From the NCBI GenBank assembly GCA_004519485.1, contig CP038115.1, positions 124,001 through 188,000 of the forward strand: 64,000 bases of DNA, in the 5' to 3' direction. Position 1 is the first letter of the stretch. Each line of letters begins with the position of its first letter. Shown in pieces: positions 9,594 to 19,162 of the stretch. The position numbers and the translations under genes were made by a program. The DNA is from Nannochloropsis oceanica. Taxonomy: Eukaryota > Sar > Eustigmatophyceae > Eustigmatales > Monodopsidaceae. The notes beneath the pieces were generated by a model, which saw only the letters and a list, made by a program, of their open reading frames with translations, was not told the DNA's origin and made no database searches.

Positions 9594-12500
9594 TCACGCA
9601 TCTAACAACAAACCCTTGCGCGGGCCTGTGGCTGGCTTGGGTACAGCACGCAACAGCTTGAAGAGACCCGTGCCCAGGGGAATGGGAATACCCATGATGA
9701 TACACTCTGACACCCCCACAATGGCATCGGTTCGCGCATGGACAGCCGCATCAAACAAATGGTCTGTAGTTTTTTCAAACGAAGCAAGCATCAGAACCGA
9801 TTCCCGCATCTTGGCCACCCCAAACCGTGTAATACCCAGGACCTCACCCTTAAATGTCATCACGTCCGACAAGAGCATGCGGTGCCGAGTGTCAATCTTG
9901 ATACCGTACGCCTTCATGATGTCCTCGATCTCCGTGCCAATAACCGCACGGGCCGCCTCGATCCCCAGCACCCGCTCTACCTCAATGATATGGTTGGACT
10001 TGGCCTGCCGTCCGTCCACACCCGGCGTGCCCATCACGTCCGCCAGTCCGTATCCTTCGATCAGCAAGTTGAAGCGCTTCTCGTCGCTCTCCACCTTGTT
10101 GACAATAGCGCGATTCACGGTGTTGATTCCTCGAACAATCACATCGGGCAGTGCGGCTTTCAGGGCTTGAATAACAAAGTAGATGCGGCGCTGAGGAGGC
10201 ACGGCGTTGCCACCGCGCCCTTCCTTGAGCTCGGGCGGCAGGACCCGTAGACGATCTGGATGTCGAGGGTCAAAGAGCACATCCCGCTCCTTCAGCGCCT
10301 TGAGCACGCTGGGCCGGTGATATCCTCGCAAGATAGCCGTGCGGACCGAGAGAGCGTCCACCTGCAGATGGAGTTTGGTGATGGCTTCTTGGTCGAGAAG
10401 GACCTCCACATACACCATGTGCGGCGCGTACACCTCTTTGATGTGCGTGGCGACCTGACCGATGGTCGTCCGCTCGATAGCCGCCTTAGCCACGCGCGCC
10501 GCCGTCTCGGACCGGTCTTGCACCAATCCAGCAGTGATGATGGGGGTGGAGATCTCCTTAGAGGCGTTAATAATCTCCTTTAGCCGGGGTACACCCAGCG
10601 TAACGTTCATGGAGGCAACCCCTGCGAAGTGGAACGTCTTGAGCGTCATCTGTGTCGCCGGCTCCGAGATACTCTGCGCGCCCACCGCCCCTACCGCCTC
10701 TCCAGGCTCCACACACGCACGGTTGTAGCGGCTCAATGCTTCCTCCAAAATAAGGCGAAATTGGGACTCAGTCATGCGGGCCAAATTTGAGACCGTGGCC
10801 TGCACCGTCTCCCGCCAAGCCGTGCTCTCTCCATTGCTGCTCCCTGGCTCTCCGGATCCAAAGCCTCTTCCGTTAGGCTTCGCCTCGGCCATCCAATTTA
10901 TCCGTTCTAACTCTGTCATGCCAGCCAACTTCTCCCGCACGGCGTCAATATCAAAGTCCAGCAGATCCTCGTACACGTCCTCCCCATTCTTCCCTTGATT
11001 CGGAAAGCCCAGAGAGACCAACAGCGCCTCCAAGGCGTCGGCCAGCTCCACGGCAAAGCCCTCCACCTCCTCCAGAAATTTGTGGCCTTGCGGCAACAGG
11101 GACTGAAAGGACGGGGACTCGACGGCGGCACGGGCCAAAGACCGGAGCTGGTGAGGGGAGAGGGGTCGCTCGCGCGGAGCGTGGTGCGTGGCCAACGTCT
11201 GGAGCAGGAGGCGGGGAAAATTCACGGGCCGGTCCGCACCCGTGCGTACCTTTTTGCGCTTAGAGAGCCCTCCGCCGCTGCTGCTGCTCCTGCCGTCGCC
11301 CGCCCGACCGAAAGTGACCAGGGCGCTTTGGTCCTCCATTTTGGCGGGGTCGAGGCCGTCGTCACCGTAGACGAACTGAATCACCGTCTTCTCCGAGTTG
11401 CGGACCGTGTTGTCGTACTGCAGTGAGAGATCTTCTAGGGCCTTCATCAGCCTGCGGGCCATGTAGCCCGTCTCGGCCGTCTTTACAGCCGTGTCGACTA
11501 GACCCTCTCGCCCCCCCATTGTGTGGAAGAAGAACTCAGTCGCCGTCAGCCCCGAAAAGAAAGAGTTGGGAACGAATCCGCGGGCGGCAGGAAATAAGGA
11601 CTCTGGCCTAAAGTGTGGCAGAGTGCGGTTTACAAAGCCGTTCTGAATCCGTTTCCCGCCTACGGACTGCTGGCCCAAAATGGCCATCATTTGGGAGATA
11701 TTTATGTCTGAGCCCTTCGACCCACACTCGGTCATAATACGTGGGGAATTGTGCCAGGGAAGCTTCTTCAGCGCCTCCTCTCCGCACTTCCGTCGGATCT
11801 CCCCAAGCACCGAATTCAGTTCCGACTCAAGGGACTGTAAGGAGTCACAGCCTGGCTTGAGGGGCAGCTGTCCAGCCTCGTACAACCGGATTTGCTCGTC
11901 GCACTTACTAAAACCCCCCTCTAACAGATCGCGCTTGAGCTCTAGGAGGATGGGGGAGGGCATGACGTCGTCAATGCCAATGGAGAAGCCCCTATGACCT
12001 CCGATCAGGCGCCCGCACAGCTTGGCCAGTCGATTCATGCACCGTGCCGCGTGACCCGGCCCATGGTCCCGGAGCAGGACGTAATACAAGCCGCCTTTCT
12101 GCCCGCCCATCGTCTTTTTGCACAGGTTGCCCGAAATCAGCTCGCTGTTGCGGAAGCATACGTATCCGTCCTGCGGGCAAAAGTAGCCCATGGCGTCTGA
12201 TTTGTTATAGTTTCGCTCCTCCATCTCCAAATTCACAGCGCAGTCGACGAAGCGCGAGGACTTGACCAGGAGGCTGAAAACCTGCTTTCCTGTCCAGAGT
12301 TGGTGGGGACGAAAAATAGAGGGCGGGGGCATGTCTATATGCTCCGCTGCGTCGCCTAGGTAGGCAGCCATGCGACAGAAAGCCTCGCGGGTGAGGAATA
12401 CATCCTTCTGCGTGAGAAGGTAGGCGCCCGTGATGAAGTCCTGTGTGGCCGCCACCATAGGCTCGCCGTTGCGGGGCGTGACAAGGTTGGAGGTAACACC

Positions 12501-14075
12501 CATGAGTGTGGCAGCCTCGGCACGGGCCTCTTCAGTCTGGGGCAGGTGCATATTCATCTCATCGCCGTCGAAATCGGCATTGTAGGGTGCGCAGACGCAC
12601 TCGTTGAAGCGGAAGGTGCGCCAGGGCATGACCTTGACGCGGTGGGCCATGATGGAGAGCTTGTGCAAAGAGGGCTGCCGGTTAAAAAGGACGATGTCAT
12701 TGTCCACCATGTGCCGCTCCACTACGTCCCCTACCTTTAGATCGTCCGCCATCTTCCGCCGCTGCCGCTCGTCCGCATAATTAAGGCTCTTGGTGAAGGC
12801 GTTGTCGCCCGAGGGCCTGATGATGTTGGCGCCCGGGTGCTGCGTGGGCCCGTTAACGACAAGGCGCTTGAGCCGGTCGCGGTTGGAGGCCGACACACGC
12901 TCGGGGTAGGTCATGATCTTGGCCACTTGCAGGGGTACCCCAACCTGGTCGATGGCCAGGTTCGGGTCGGGCGAGATAACGGTGCGGCCCGAGAAGTCCA
13001 CCCGCTTTCCCGACAGGTTGCCACGGAAGCGGCCGCTCTTGCCCTTGAGGCGCTGGCATAGGCCCCGGATCTTCTTCTCACCGTAGTGCTGCTGGCTGCC
13101 CGGCAGCTCCCCGTTGATGAAGCGCGAGACCTGGGCCTGTTCGAAGCCCCACTGCTCCATGATGGATTGCTGTTGGCCACCGCCCGAGAGCAGCATACGC
13201 ACGGAATGGTTGATCTGCAGGATCTCCACCAGCTGCGTGGTCAGATCGTCCTCATTCGAGCCCCCGCCCACTTCCATCGCCACGGACGGACGGATGGGCA
13301 CGGGCGGCACCAGTAGGTTGTGGAGCAGCAGGTCCTCGGGTCGACCGTGCTTGGGGTTCAGCCACAGGACCACAGCATCCTCGTCCGTGATCTTCTTGAA
13401 GAGCTTGTGTACGCGCAGGGGGCTCATGTCCTCCTGCGCCTTTTCCAAGTGGCTCGCAATCTCACGGTTGTGAGCCAGGGCCGTGCTCATGGCGTCTGTC
13501 AGCGCCTGCTGCTCCAGCTGCCCATATCGGCCGCCGTAGCGTTCGTGGATGAGTTTGAGCATGGCGGCGCCGGCGATCTTCTTGATCTTCCCGTTCACGG
13601 CCTTGCACTCGAAGCAAAATGCCGCCTTCTTACATTTGTCCACCACCTTCTTGAAGATGGCGGCTTTGCGCAAGGCGTCGGCTTGGGGCGCCCGCATCTG
13701 TCGCAGAAAGGACCGCCGCTCCGCCTCGGGCAGCAAAACGCGCCCGCACGTCTTGCAGACGCAACTGAGCAGGGTCTGGGTGTGCTTGAAGAATCCGATG
13801 TGAAAGACGGGCAGGGCCAGCTTCACGTGCCCGAAGTGGCCCGCGCAGTCCGTCAGCTTCCGTTTGCAGGTGGCGCAGGTGGACGTCTTGTCGGACACGC
13901 CCAGCCGCGGGTCCAGGGGACTGTTGGGCGCGGGCGTGCGTTGCGGCATCGTGAAGAGGTCGGAACGGAAAACTTGGAACTCGGAAACGCGCTCCATTTC
14001 GTTGGCCGAGAGTAAGCCGAATTGGATGTGGCTGATCTTTTTCGGGGCGATCTCCCCCCGCACAGGCTCCTTCAT
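9594..14075 (-). CDS. RPC1: largest subunit of RNA polymerase III (RPC1)
   Basis: Intronless gene for about 1493 residues, near the family size. The N-terminus (KEPVRGEIAPKKISHIQFGL) is Pol III-like. Next come zinc-ligand segments (CATCKRKLTDCAGHFGHV, CVCKTCG and CFECKAVNGK), then GKRVDFSGRTVISPDPNL and the catalytic metal-A motif YNADFDGDEMNMHLPQ. The bridge-helix/trigger-loop region has GAVGAQSISEPATQMTLKTFH, and the end carries LGTGLFKLL. There is no heptapeptide CTD, as expected for Pol III. It makes tRNA, 5S and U6 RNAs. I chose the ATG at 14073-14075 because the family N-terminus starts there; the frame stays open to 14231 upstream, but that part is not family-like. It is divergent from PEX11. 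Confidence 0.95.
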   Translation of the reverse strand: MKEPVRGEIAPKKISHIQFGLLSANEMERVSEFQVFRSDLFTMPQRTPAPNSPLDPRLGVSDKTSTCATCKRKLTDCAGHFGHVKLALPVFHIGFFKHTQTLLSCVCKTCGRVLLPEAERRSFLRQMRAPQADALRKAAIFKKVVDKCKKAAFCFECKAVNGKIKKIAGAAMLKLIHERYGGRYGQLEQQALTDAMSTALAHNREIASHLEKAQEDMSPLRVHKLFKKITDEDAVVLWLNPKHGRPEDLLLHNLLVPPVPIRPSVAMEVGGGSNEDDLTTQLVEILQINHSVRMLLSGGGQQQSIMEQWGFEQAQVSRFINGELPGSQQHYGEKKIRGLCQRLKGKSGRFRGNLSGKRVDFSGRTVISPDPNLAIDQVGVPLQVAKIMTYPERVSASNRDRLKRLVVNGPTQHPGANIIRPSGDNAFTKSLNYADERQRRKMADDLKVGDVVERHMVDNDIVLFNRQPSLHKLSIMAHRVKVMPWRTFRFNECVCAPYNADFDGDEMNMHLPQTEEARAEAATLMGVTSNLVTPRNGEPMVAATQDFITGAYLLTQKDVFLTREAFCRMAAYLGDAAEHIDMPPPSIFRPHQLWTGKQVFSLLVKSSRFVDCAVNLEMEERNYNKSDAMGYFCPQDGYVCFRNSELISGNLCKKTMGGQKGGLYYVLLRDHGPGHAARCMNRLAKLCGRLIGGHRGFSIGIDDVMPSPILLELKRDLLEGGFSKCDEQIRLYEAGQLPLKPGCDSLQSLESELNSVLGEIRRKCGEEALKKLPWHNSPRIMTECGSKGSDINISQMMAILGQQSVGGKRIQNGFVNRTLPHFRPESLFPAARGFVPNSFFSGLTATEFFFHTMGGREGLVDTAVKTAETGYMARRLMKALEDLSLQYDNTVRNSEKTVIQFVYGDDGLDPAKMEDQSALVTFGRAGDGRSSSSGGGLSKRKKVRTGADRPVNFPRLLLQTLATHHAPRERPLSPHQLRSLARAAVESPSFQSLLPQGHKFLEEVEGFAVELADALEALLVSLGFPNQGKNGEDVYEDLLDFDIDAVREKLAGMTELERINWMAEAKPNGRGFGSGEPGSSNGESTAWRETVQATVSNLARMTESQFRLILEEALSRYNRACVEPGEAVGAVGAQSISEPATQMTLKTFHFAGVASMNVTLGVPRLKEIINASKEISTPIITAGLVQDRSETAARVAKAAIERTTIGQVATHIKEVYAPHMVYVEVLLDQEAITKLHLQVDALSVRTAILRGYHRPSVLKALKERDVLFDPRHPDRLRVLPPELKEGRGGNAVPPQRRIYFVIQALKAALPDVIVRGINTVNRAIVNKVESDEKRFNLLIEGYGLADVMGTPGVDGRQAKSNHIIEVERVLGIEAARAVIGTEIEDIMKAYGIKIDTRHRMLLSDVMTFKGEVLGITRFGVAKMRESVLMLASFEKTTDHLFDAAVHARTDAIVGVSECIIMGIPIPLGTGLFKLLRAVPKPATGPRKGLLLDA

Positions 14076-15154
14076 GACGGCTGGAGGGGGATGGGGAGGA
14101 GGCCACTTTGTGTTGAGGGAAGAGGAGTAAGGTATATCTGTAGGGTGAATATGGGCAGAGATGCAATCAACAGTTTGAATTGGCACGGAAAGAGAAGACA
14201 CGGCTAGAGCTAGTGGTGGCCAGAGCGACAAAATGAATCAACAAAAATATTTTTGCCTGAATATATCCTCGAGGAGGCTAGAGTTAGAGAAAAAATGGAA
14301 GTTGGGGATGTGATTATGCGACCGTGGTCCAGACACCGGAAATGCTTTGTCGAGAGGTGATGACCATTCTTTACACTACACATACCCGTGCCCGTGCCAC
14401 GCCGGTACTGAAGGGCAGTCGAGATGCTATGTAGGGAGGTAGTCCCACGAGACATTTCTCGCCCGAAAAAATTATGGCAACGTATCAGCATGAGTGAAAA
14501 GGTGATGCGTTGGATTGAGACTCTCATACAATGGGGTGGACTTACGCTGTGGTGTTTGAAGGGGGCGGGCCAGGTGCCTCGATGAGCGGTGGCCAGCAGC
14601 ACCGTTATGTGGGGAGGTCAGAAAAAATAATTCCAGCGCAAATAAGGCTTTCCAGCGGTGGCGCCTGCCTTTGCTGTGAACAAGTATACACGGATTTGTG
14701 AGTTACCAGTGCAAGCATGGTTTTGACTCCTTTGTGCAGTCAATGCCGTGGATGGCTGCCAAGAACAAGTCGATGCGCTCGTACCATCACGCACCGGATG
14801 ATTGTTTCATTTCTGATTTCCATTGAAGGTGCTCTCTCCGCGCATTTCCAGGTCTTCCTCGCAAGCCAGATGTCACGGGATTTGTGCTGCTGCATGTCTA
14901 ATCCTCCCCCGTGTACTCTCTCTCTACTCAATCCCACGGATGCACAGGAGAAGGAGCGCGCAGGGGAAGGGGCACCAGTAGCCATTCCTCTTCTTCTTAA
15001 ATCGGCCTCTCCCTTCGTGGTGCAGCAGGCAGGCATACAAGGGCAAGGAGGCGCCGTCCTGTTCAAAGCGAGATTTGCTTTGTGCGCGCTGTAGTGCATG
15101 CGCGAGGGAGACGAACATTCAAAGCACGAATAGCCGCGACAATAATAATCTGAA
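14076..15154. other. divergent spacer RPC1 / PEX11
   Basis: About 1.1 kb between divergent starts. The longest frames (14717-15094 on +, 14740-15255 on -) overlap each other, are Cys/Ser/Pro-rich and show no domain, so I do not call them genes. No RNA gene recognised. Confidence 0.5.
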
Positions 15155-16630
15155 ATGGCTCGGCGTATCACCATGTCATGTTGCACGGGGGGCTCGTGCG
15201 GGGGTAGCAGCACCCTGGCCGGGGCTGCGGCGCCTTTCCTCGTGCAAGTAGCCACGGGCGGTGCCGAGAGCTTGACGCGGCCCTTGGACGTGGCTTACTG
15301 GCTGGGATTACAGGATTCCTTCACCACGAAAGTGCCCCTATCTCTCAAATCCGTCGTGGCACTCATCCGCACCCTGGAAGGCCGCGACAAAGTCACCAAG
15401 GTACGACGATGATAATGACAGGATGTGATGGTCGAATGAGGATGTGAATGGTGTGAGAGAGCGAGATCGGATTGTAGTCTTGCGCTATTTTAGACAGCTT
15501 TGGTCCAGATTTTAGGATAATCACGACAAGATTGAGAGGGCAATGCTTGTGCACCTTACTTACTCCAATTGAATCCATCCCCTCGCCTTTTACTCATCAT
15601 TACCAACTTACACTAGACGATCCAGTACGCTTGCCGGTTCCTGTGGTGGTACCATAAGAACCACATGCCTACGGACGAGAGCCGGGGCTCGCGATTTGAG
15701 AAGATGTTTCGTGCCTCCCAGACTGCCCGTAAGTGTTTCCACCTCTTCCGTACCTTTGAGGAGCTGGAGAAGCTGCAAGCCTTGTCCTCCGACACCAAGA
15801 CGCCCCAGTGGCGGCGCCGGCTGATGATGCTGCGGGCGGCAGCCATGGCGGTCTACTGGTTCTACGACAACACGTGCTTTTTCATCATCGTCAAGCTCTC
15901 CACCTTCGACCAGCGTACAGCCATCGCTCGCGACGGCGCCGCGTGGTCATTGGCCAACCTGATCTCCGTGGGCCTCGCGCTCTACGACCTGGACCAGAAC
16001 AGCAAGGATCGGAGGCGCCTTGAGGACAAGACGGTCGCACTGCTCAAGGCAAGGGCTGGCGCCGGCAGGACTAGCACGGGCATCAGCCCCACCCACAGTG
16101 TGGCGGCTGGCTCGGCCGCTGAGGGCGAGATTGTGGGGGAGGGGTCGACGGCTTCGACGGTGGGGAACGGTGCGTCGGCGAAGGTGGCTGGCATTTGGAG
16201 TAGTGGAGCTAGCAATAGGAGTTTGGTGAATGGGAGCGGGAACGGCGTTGGCATTGACATCAACAAGGAGCTTAGGAGCCGACAGGCCGTCACTTCCACC
16301 CCCACGACCAGCAGCAGCAGCCAGCCACAGGGCGGGGACACTGTGGCGGATATCGACGTTGAAGAGGTTCTAGAGGAGATGGCGAGGGCGAACGTGAAGC
16401 GCTTTGACCTCGTGGGTGACATGCTGCGGGCCTCGTGCGACTTTGTGGTGGCTTGCAACTCCCCCGGATTCGACTTGCCACTGAGATTGCTTGGCTACCG
16501 GCTCCACGACGGCGTCATTGGTACGGCGGGCCTCATTTCGGCAATTTCGGCCGTGTACAAGGCTTACCCGTCTGACATGGAACGTCTGCGGAAACACCGT
16601 CTCGTCCGCTTACTTGGTGCGGCGCCCTGA
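15155..16630 (+). CDS. PEX11: peroxisomal biogenesis factor 11 (PEX11)
   Basis: Two exons, 15155..15400 and 15617..16630, joined in phase 0, give 419 residues. Exon 1 ends in the family segment TLEGRDKVTK and exon 2 continues QYACRFLWWYHKNHM. Then come FRASQTARKCFHLFRTFEEL, MAVYWFYDNTCFFI and a C-terminal hydrophobic region with LLGYRLHDGVIGTAGLISAI. PEX11 proteins sit in the peroxisome membrane and drive elongation and division. The protein is much longer than the usual ~230-260 residues because of a Ser/Gly/Thr-rich low-complexity insert at roughly residues 220-325. The start has two in-frame Met codons close together (residues 1 and 7). It may be functionally linked to the citrate synthase at 35218, which carries a peroxisomal-type tail. 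Confidence 0.9.
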
Positions 16631-17354
16631 GAGAGGACGGCTGGCAGCGAATGGGGGGTAGGTGGGTTGTGTCTAGTCCCTATCTACACAGGCAATCTGA
16701 TGTCCTGTTATACTCTCTTAGAGTGTATGTAGATCGCGCTCTCTGCCTGCTTGTTTGTTTGGTGGATATATGCCTCTTCAGCGCTGTGGATATGTCCTCG
16801 TCCCTTCACGCCCCCTCGCCCCCTTTTTGTTTACAGAAGCAGTGCGAAAAAACGAACTTCTTCCTTTCGTGTGTTTAGCTGCAGGCCTTTGTCCATAATA
16901 GATTCGATGTCCACGCCAGCCGTCTCGTCGAGGAGTAAATCTTCTTCCACTGCCTGCATGTCCCTTTCAGCGTTTGTTTTTCGCCTTTTTAAAGGTATAA
17001 ATTTGACGCCATTCTTCCTTCTTTTTTGCCCACTGAATTAATTAAGAAGAGAGCTGAAGAAAAGACATATAAACAAAAGCAAGTCAGAATAACAGACAAA
17101 AAGCCGGTCATAGGAGTAACCCCTTTCTTTTTACTTGTCTCGCCACTTTCCTTAACAATGCAAGCAATGTCCTGTGGGGAAAGGTGAAATCGTGTGCCTG
17201 TCGTGATCCGGTCACGCGTTTCTCTCCTCTTCTCTGCATCGTTATCACGACATCCTGGCACGCATGCAGACATGTAGGCAGGTGATAACATCCGACACCA
17301 CAAAAGAGGTCCCGAGAAAGCGGCACCGGTTTCGTTCCTTCTTTCGTTAATGCT
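16631..17354. other. convergent spacer PEX11 / SET gene
   Basis: About 0.72 kb of 3' flanks. It is pyrimidine- and AT-rich in places and without a recognisable gene. Confidence 0.5.
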
Positions 17355-18635
17355 TCAATATTCCATCCCACTAGAGTACGCCTTCTGCCTCTGCAGTACC
17401 GCCACAGCTTCGAGGCCCTGCGTCAAGAGAGCGCGCTCGCTTTCCAAATATGTGCGCACAAGCTGAGCTTCCACGTTCTCTTCTCCACCCCTCTCTTGCA
17501 ACTCCTCCTCCCCCCACTCTTTCTCCTCCCTGGCCACGGGCAAAGCCTCCCGCATGATAGTCAGCGCCATTTCCAGGGCCGCCAGTGTCTCCCTCTCGTT
17601 GGCCGCACTTAGTGGCCCCTTCAAAGCATTTTCCAGACATGCCATCTCCGACCCTTTAGCACACTGAATGCGGATTGCCGCGAGGAGAGAGGGGGAGAGG
17701 ACGGGGGGCTGCCTGGTCAGGGCGAAAGGCGACCGGAGAGCCAAGCGAGCGAGTGCACGATCTTTGACCGAGAATTCAGGTGCTGTCGGGTCCATCCTTG
17801 CCCATATATCAAGGGCATCGAAATGATTGTCAGGGAGGACAAACCCATACAGCTGGAGCAGTCGGAGATTTCCAAGGGGGCCGTAATTTAAGCACGCCTC
17901 CTCGCCTTCTACAAGAGACCGCCTTGCCACGACCACCAGGGAGCCTTCATTCTCGTCATCGGCGCTAGCAGCCACATTTTTACTGCCAACGGCTCTATTT
18001 CCCGCAACAAAGCTGTGTGAGATTGCAGATGGTGTCGCGGACGAATGATTGAAGAGGTCAAAAAAGGGGGCCATTGCCTTTCGTGGAGGCTCCCCTGGCT
18101 CTGTTGCGACACTCACAAATCGACTGTGGATCTGCGCCAATGCCCAACGGTAGTTTTTCGAGCTCCACCATTCGCAACTGGACAAATATGTGTCCCCCAC
18201 CATCAGCGGCGAGGCACTCAACTCTTCAAAGTCAGAAATAACTTGCTCTTGCTGACGACAAGCGAGGATATGCAAGGCGGACCCTTCTAAGTGTTCGAGG
18301 GCCGTCGGCGACAAGTTAATGGCATTAAGAAGCCGCCCAGTGGGCAACATCTCGATGTGCGTAGCCCATTTAGAAGGCGCCTCAGATGGACGCCCAAAGC
18401 ACTCGTAGAGCAGGGCAATACTAAGTACATCGTCTTCCCGCAATTTTGAAGAATCAGACATCAGACTGCGCAGTGCTTGGCTATCGTCCTTCCGCAAGCT
18501 ATCAAGGGTAAAAAGGGAAAGCCACGGCACCCTGACCAATTCTGCCCCGCACGGTATGTCATGCTTGACAAATATGCCTCGCTGTCCCTCGTGACCATCC
18601 TTGATTTCCAGCCCTGGATGAACAAAGACGGACAA
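17355..18635 (-). CDS. SET-domain protein lysine methyltransferase (LSMT/SETD type), 5' end unresolved
   Basis: At least 426 residues. The N-terminal SET part reads GQRGIFVKHDIPCGAELVRVP. An inserted iSET-like region has WATHIEMLP and WWSSKNYRWALAQIHSR. The core has FFDLFNHS with the Asn-His of the SAM pocket, ARRSLVEGEEACLNYGPLGN and LLQLYGFVLPDN, followed by a Rubisco LSMT substrate-binding-like helical C-terminus. The family methylates lysines on Rubisco, aldolase, actin or ribosomal proteins; the substrate here is unknown. No ATG precedes the SET domain in this frame, which is open back to about 18704, and the first internal ATG would cut into the domain. A short upstream exon is therefore likely but could not be placed; the boundary given is a TTG-led frame. 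Confidence 0.82.
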   Translation of the reverse strand: MSVFVHPGLEIKDGHEGQRGIFVKHDIPCGAELVRVPWLSLFTLDSLRKDDSQALRSLMSDSSKLREDDVLSIALLYECFGRPSEAPSKWATHIEMLPTGRLLNAINLSPTALEHLEGSALHILACRQQEQVISDFEELSASPLMVGDTYLSSCEWWSSKNYRWALAQIHSRFVSVATEPGEPPRKAMAPFFDLFNHSSATPSAISHSFVAGNRAVGSKNVAASADDENEGSLVVVARRSLVEGEEACLNYGPLGNLRLLQLYGFVLPDNHFDALDIWARMDPTAPEFSVKDRALARLALRSPFALTRQPPVLSPSLLAAIRIQCAKGSEMACLENALKGPLSAANERETLAALEMALTIMREALPVAREEKEWGEEELQERGGEENVEAQLVRTYLESERALLTQGLEAVAVLQRQKAYSSGMEY

Positions 18636-18770
18636 GGGTGGGCCTTGTACGAGTTTAATGTACTCTATGGTTGCCGAATTATTCTGTGCTTTGAGAATTG
18701 TACATCAAAGAGTGAGGCGTTTGAGTTGGGAGGTCCTGCCACAGGACTGCGCATCCAGCTTTTTTTTTTA
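18636..18770. other. 5' region of the SET gene
   Basis: The SET reading frame stays open to about 18704 on the minus strand, so this short stretch probably contains the missing first exon or its splice acceptor. A run of nine T residues at about 18761-18769 borders dispersed element copy B. Confidence 0.35.
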
Positions 18771-18951
18771 ATTATCTAGTCAATTATTTGTCGTCTCGTC
18801 CTTAAACTATGCACGACTATCAGTCGTCGTAGTCGTCCTCAGTGGAAATCATGCACGCCTACTAGTCGATGGGAATCATGCACAACTGTGACATATATCG
18901 TAATGATGAGTCAAGTCATGCACGCCATTTTCGCAGGACAGTCGTCCAACG
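18771..18951 (+). repeat. dispersed ~185-bp element, copy B
   Basis: Related to 2177-2363 along its length, with the same 14-base left end, the same central GGGAATCATGCAC block and a GTCGTCCAACG right end. It lies between divergent genes, 212 bases upstream of the ATG of the AAA+ ATPase at 19163, a spacing and orientation similar to copy A. No open frame, terminal inverted repeat or clear target-site duplication. Confidence 0.75.
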
Positions 18952-19162
18952 AGAGATCTCTCTATCTCTCTATCTCCATGGATCCACAGGGCGCATATCT
19001 CGCTCGCTGCCACTGCGCTTATATCATCACTGTCTCTTTCTCCCTCTCCTTTATCTTTTTCTAAGTTCTTCTGGAGGACTTTCAAATTTCCGAGACGAGA
19101 TGGCTCTCACAGACTGACACCTCCTTCGCACCAATCAACTGCACCCATATGTTATAGCTAAC

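Noticed and set aside
9738-14015. Several plus-strand frames up to 231 codons opposite the Pol III gene
   Set aside because: They are antisense shadows of a conserved GC-rich coding sequence and show no motif of their own.
14717-15255. Overlapping 125- and 171-codon frames on opposite strands upstream of PEX11
   Set aside because: They overlap each other, are Cys/Ser/Pro-rich, show no domain, and lie where both flanking genes need promoters.
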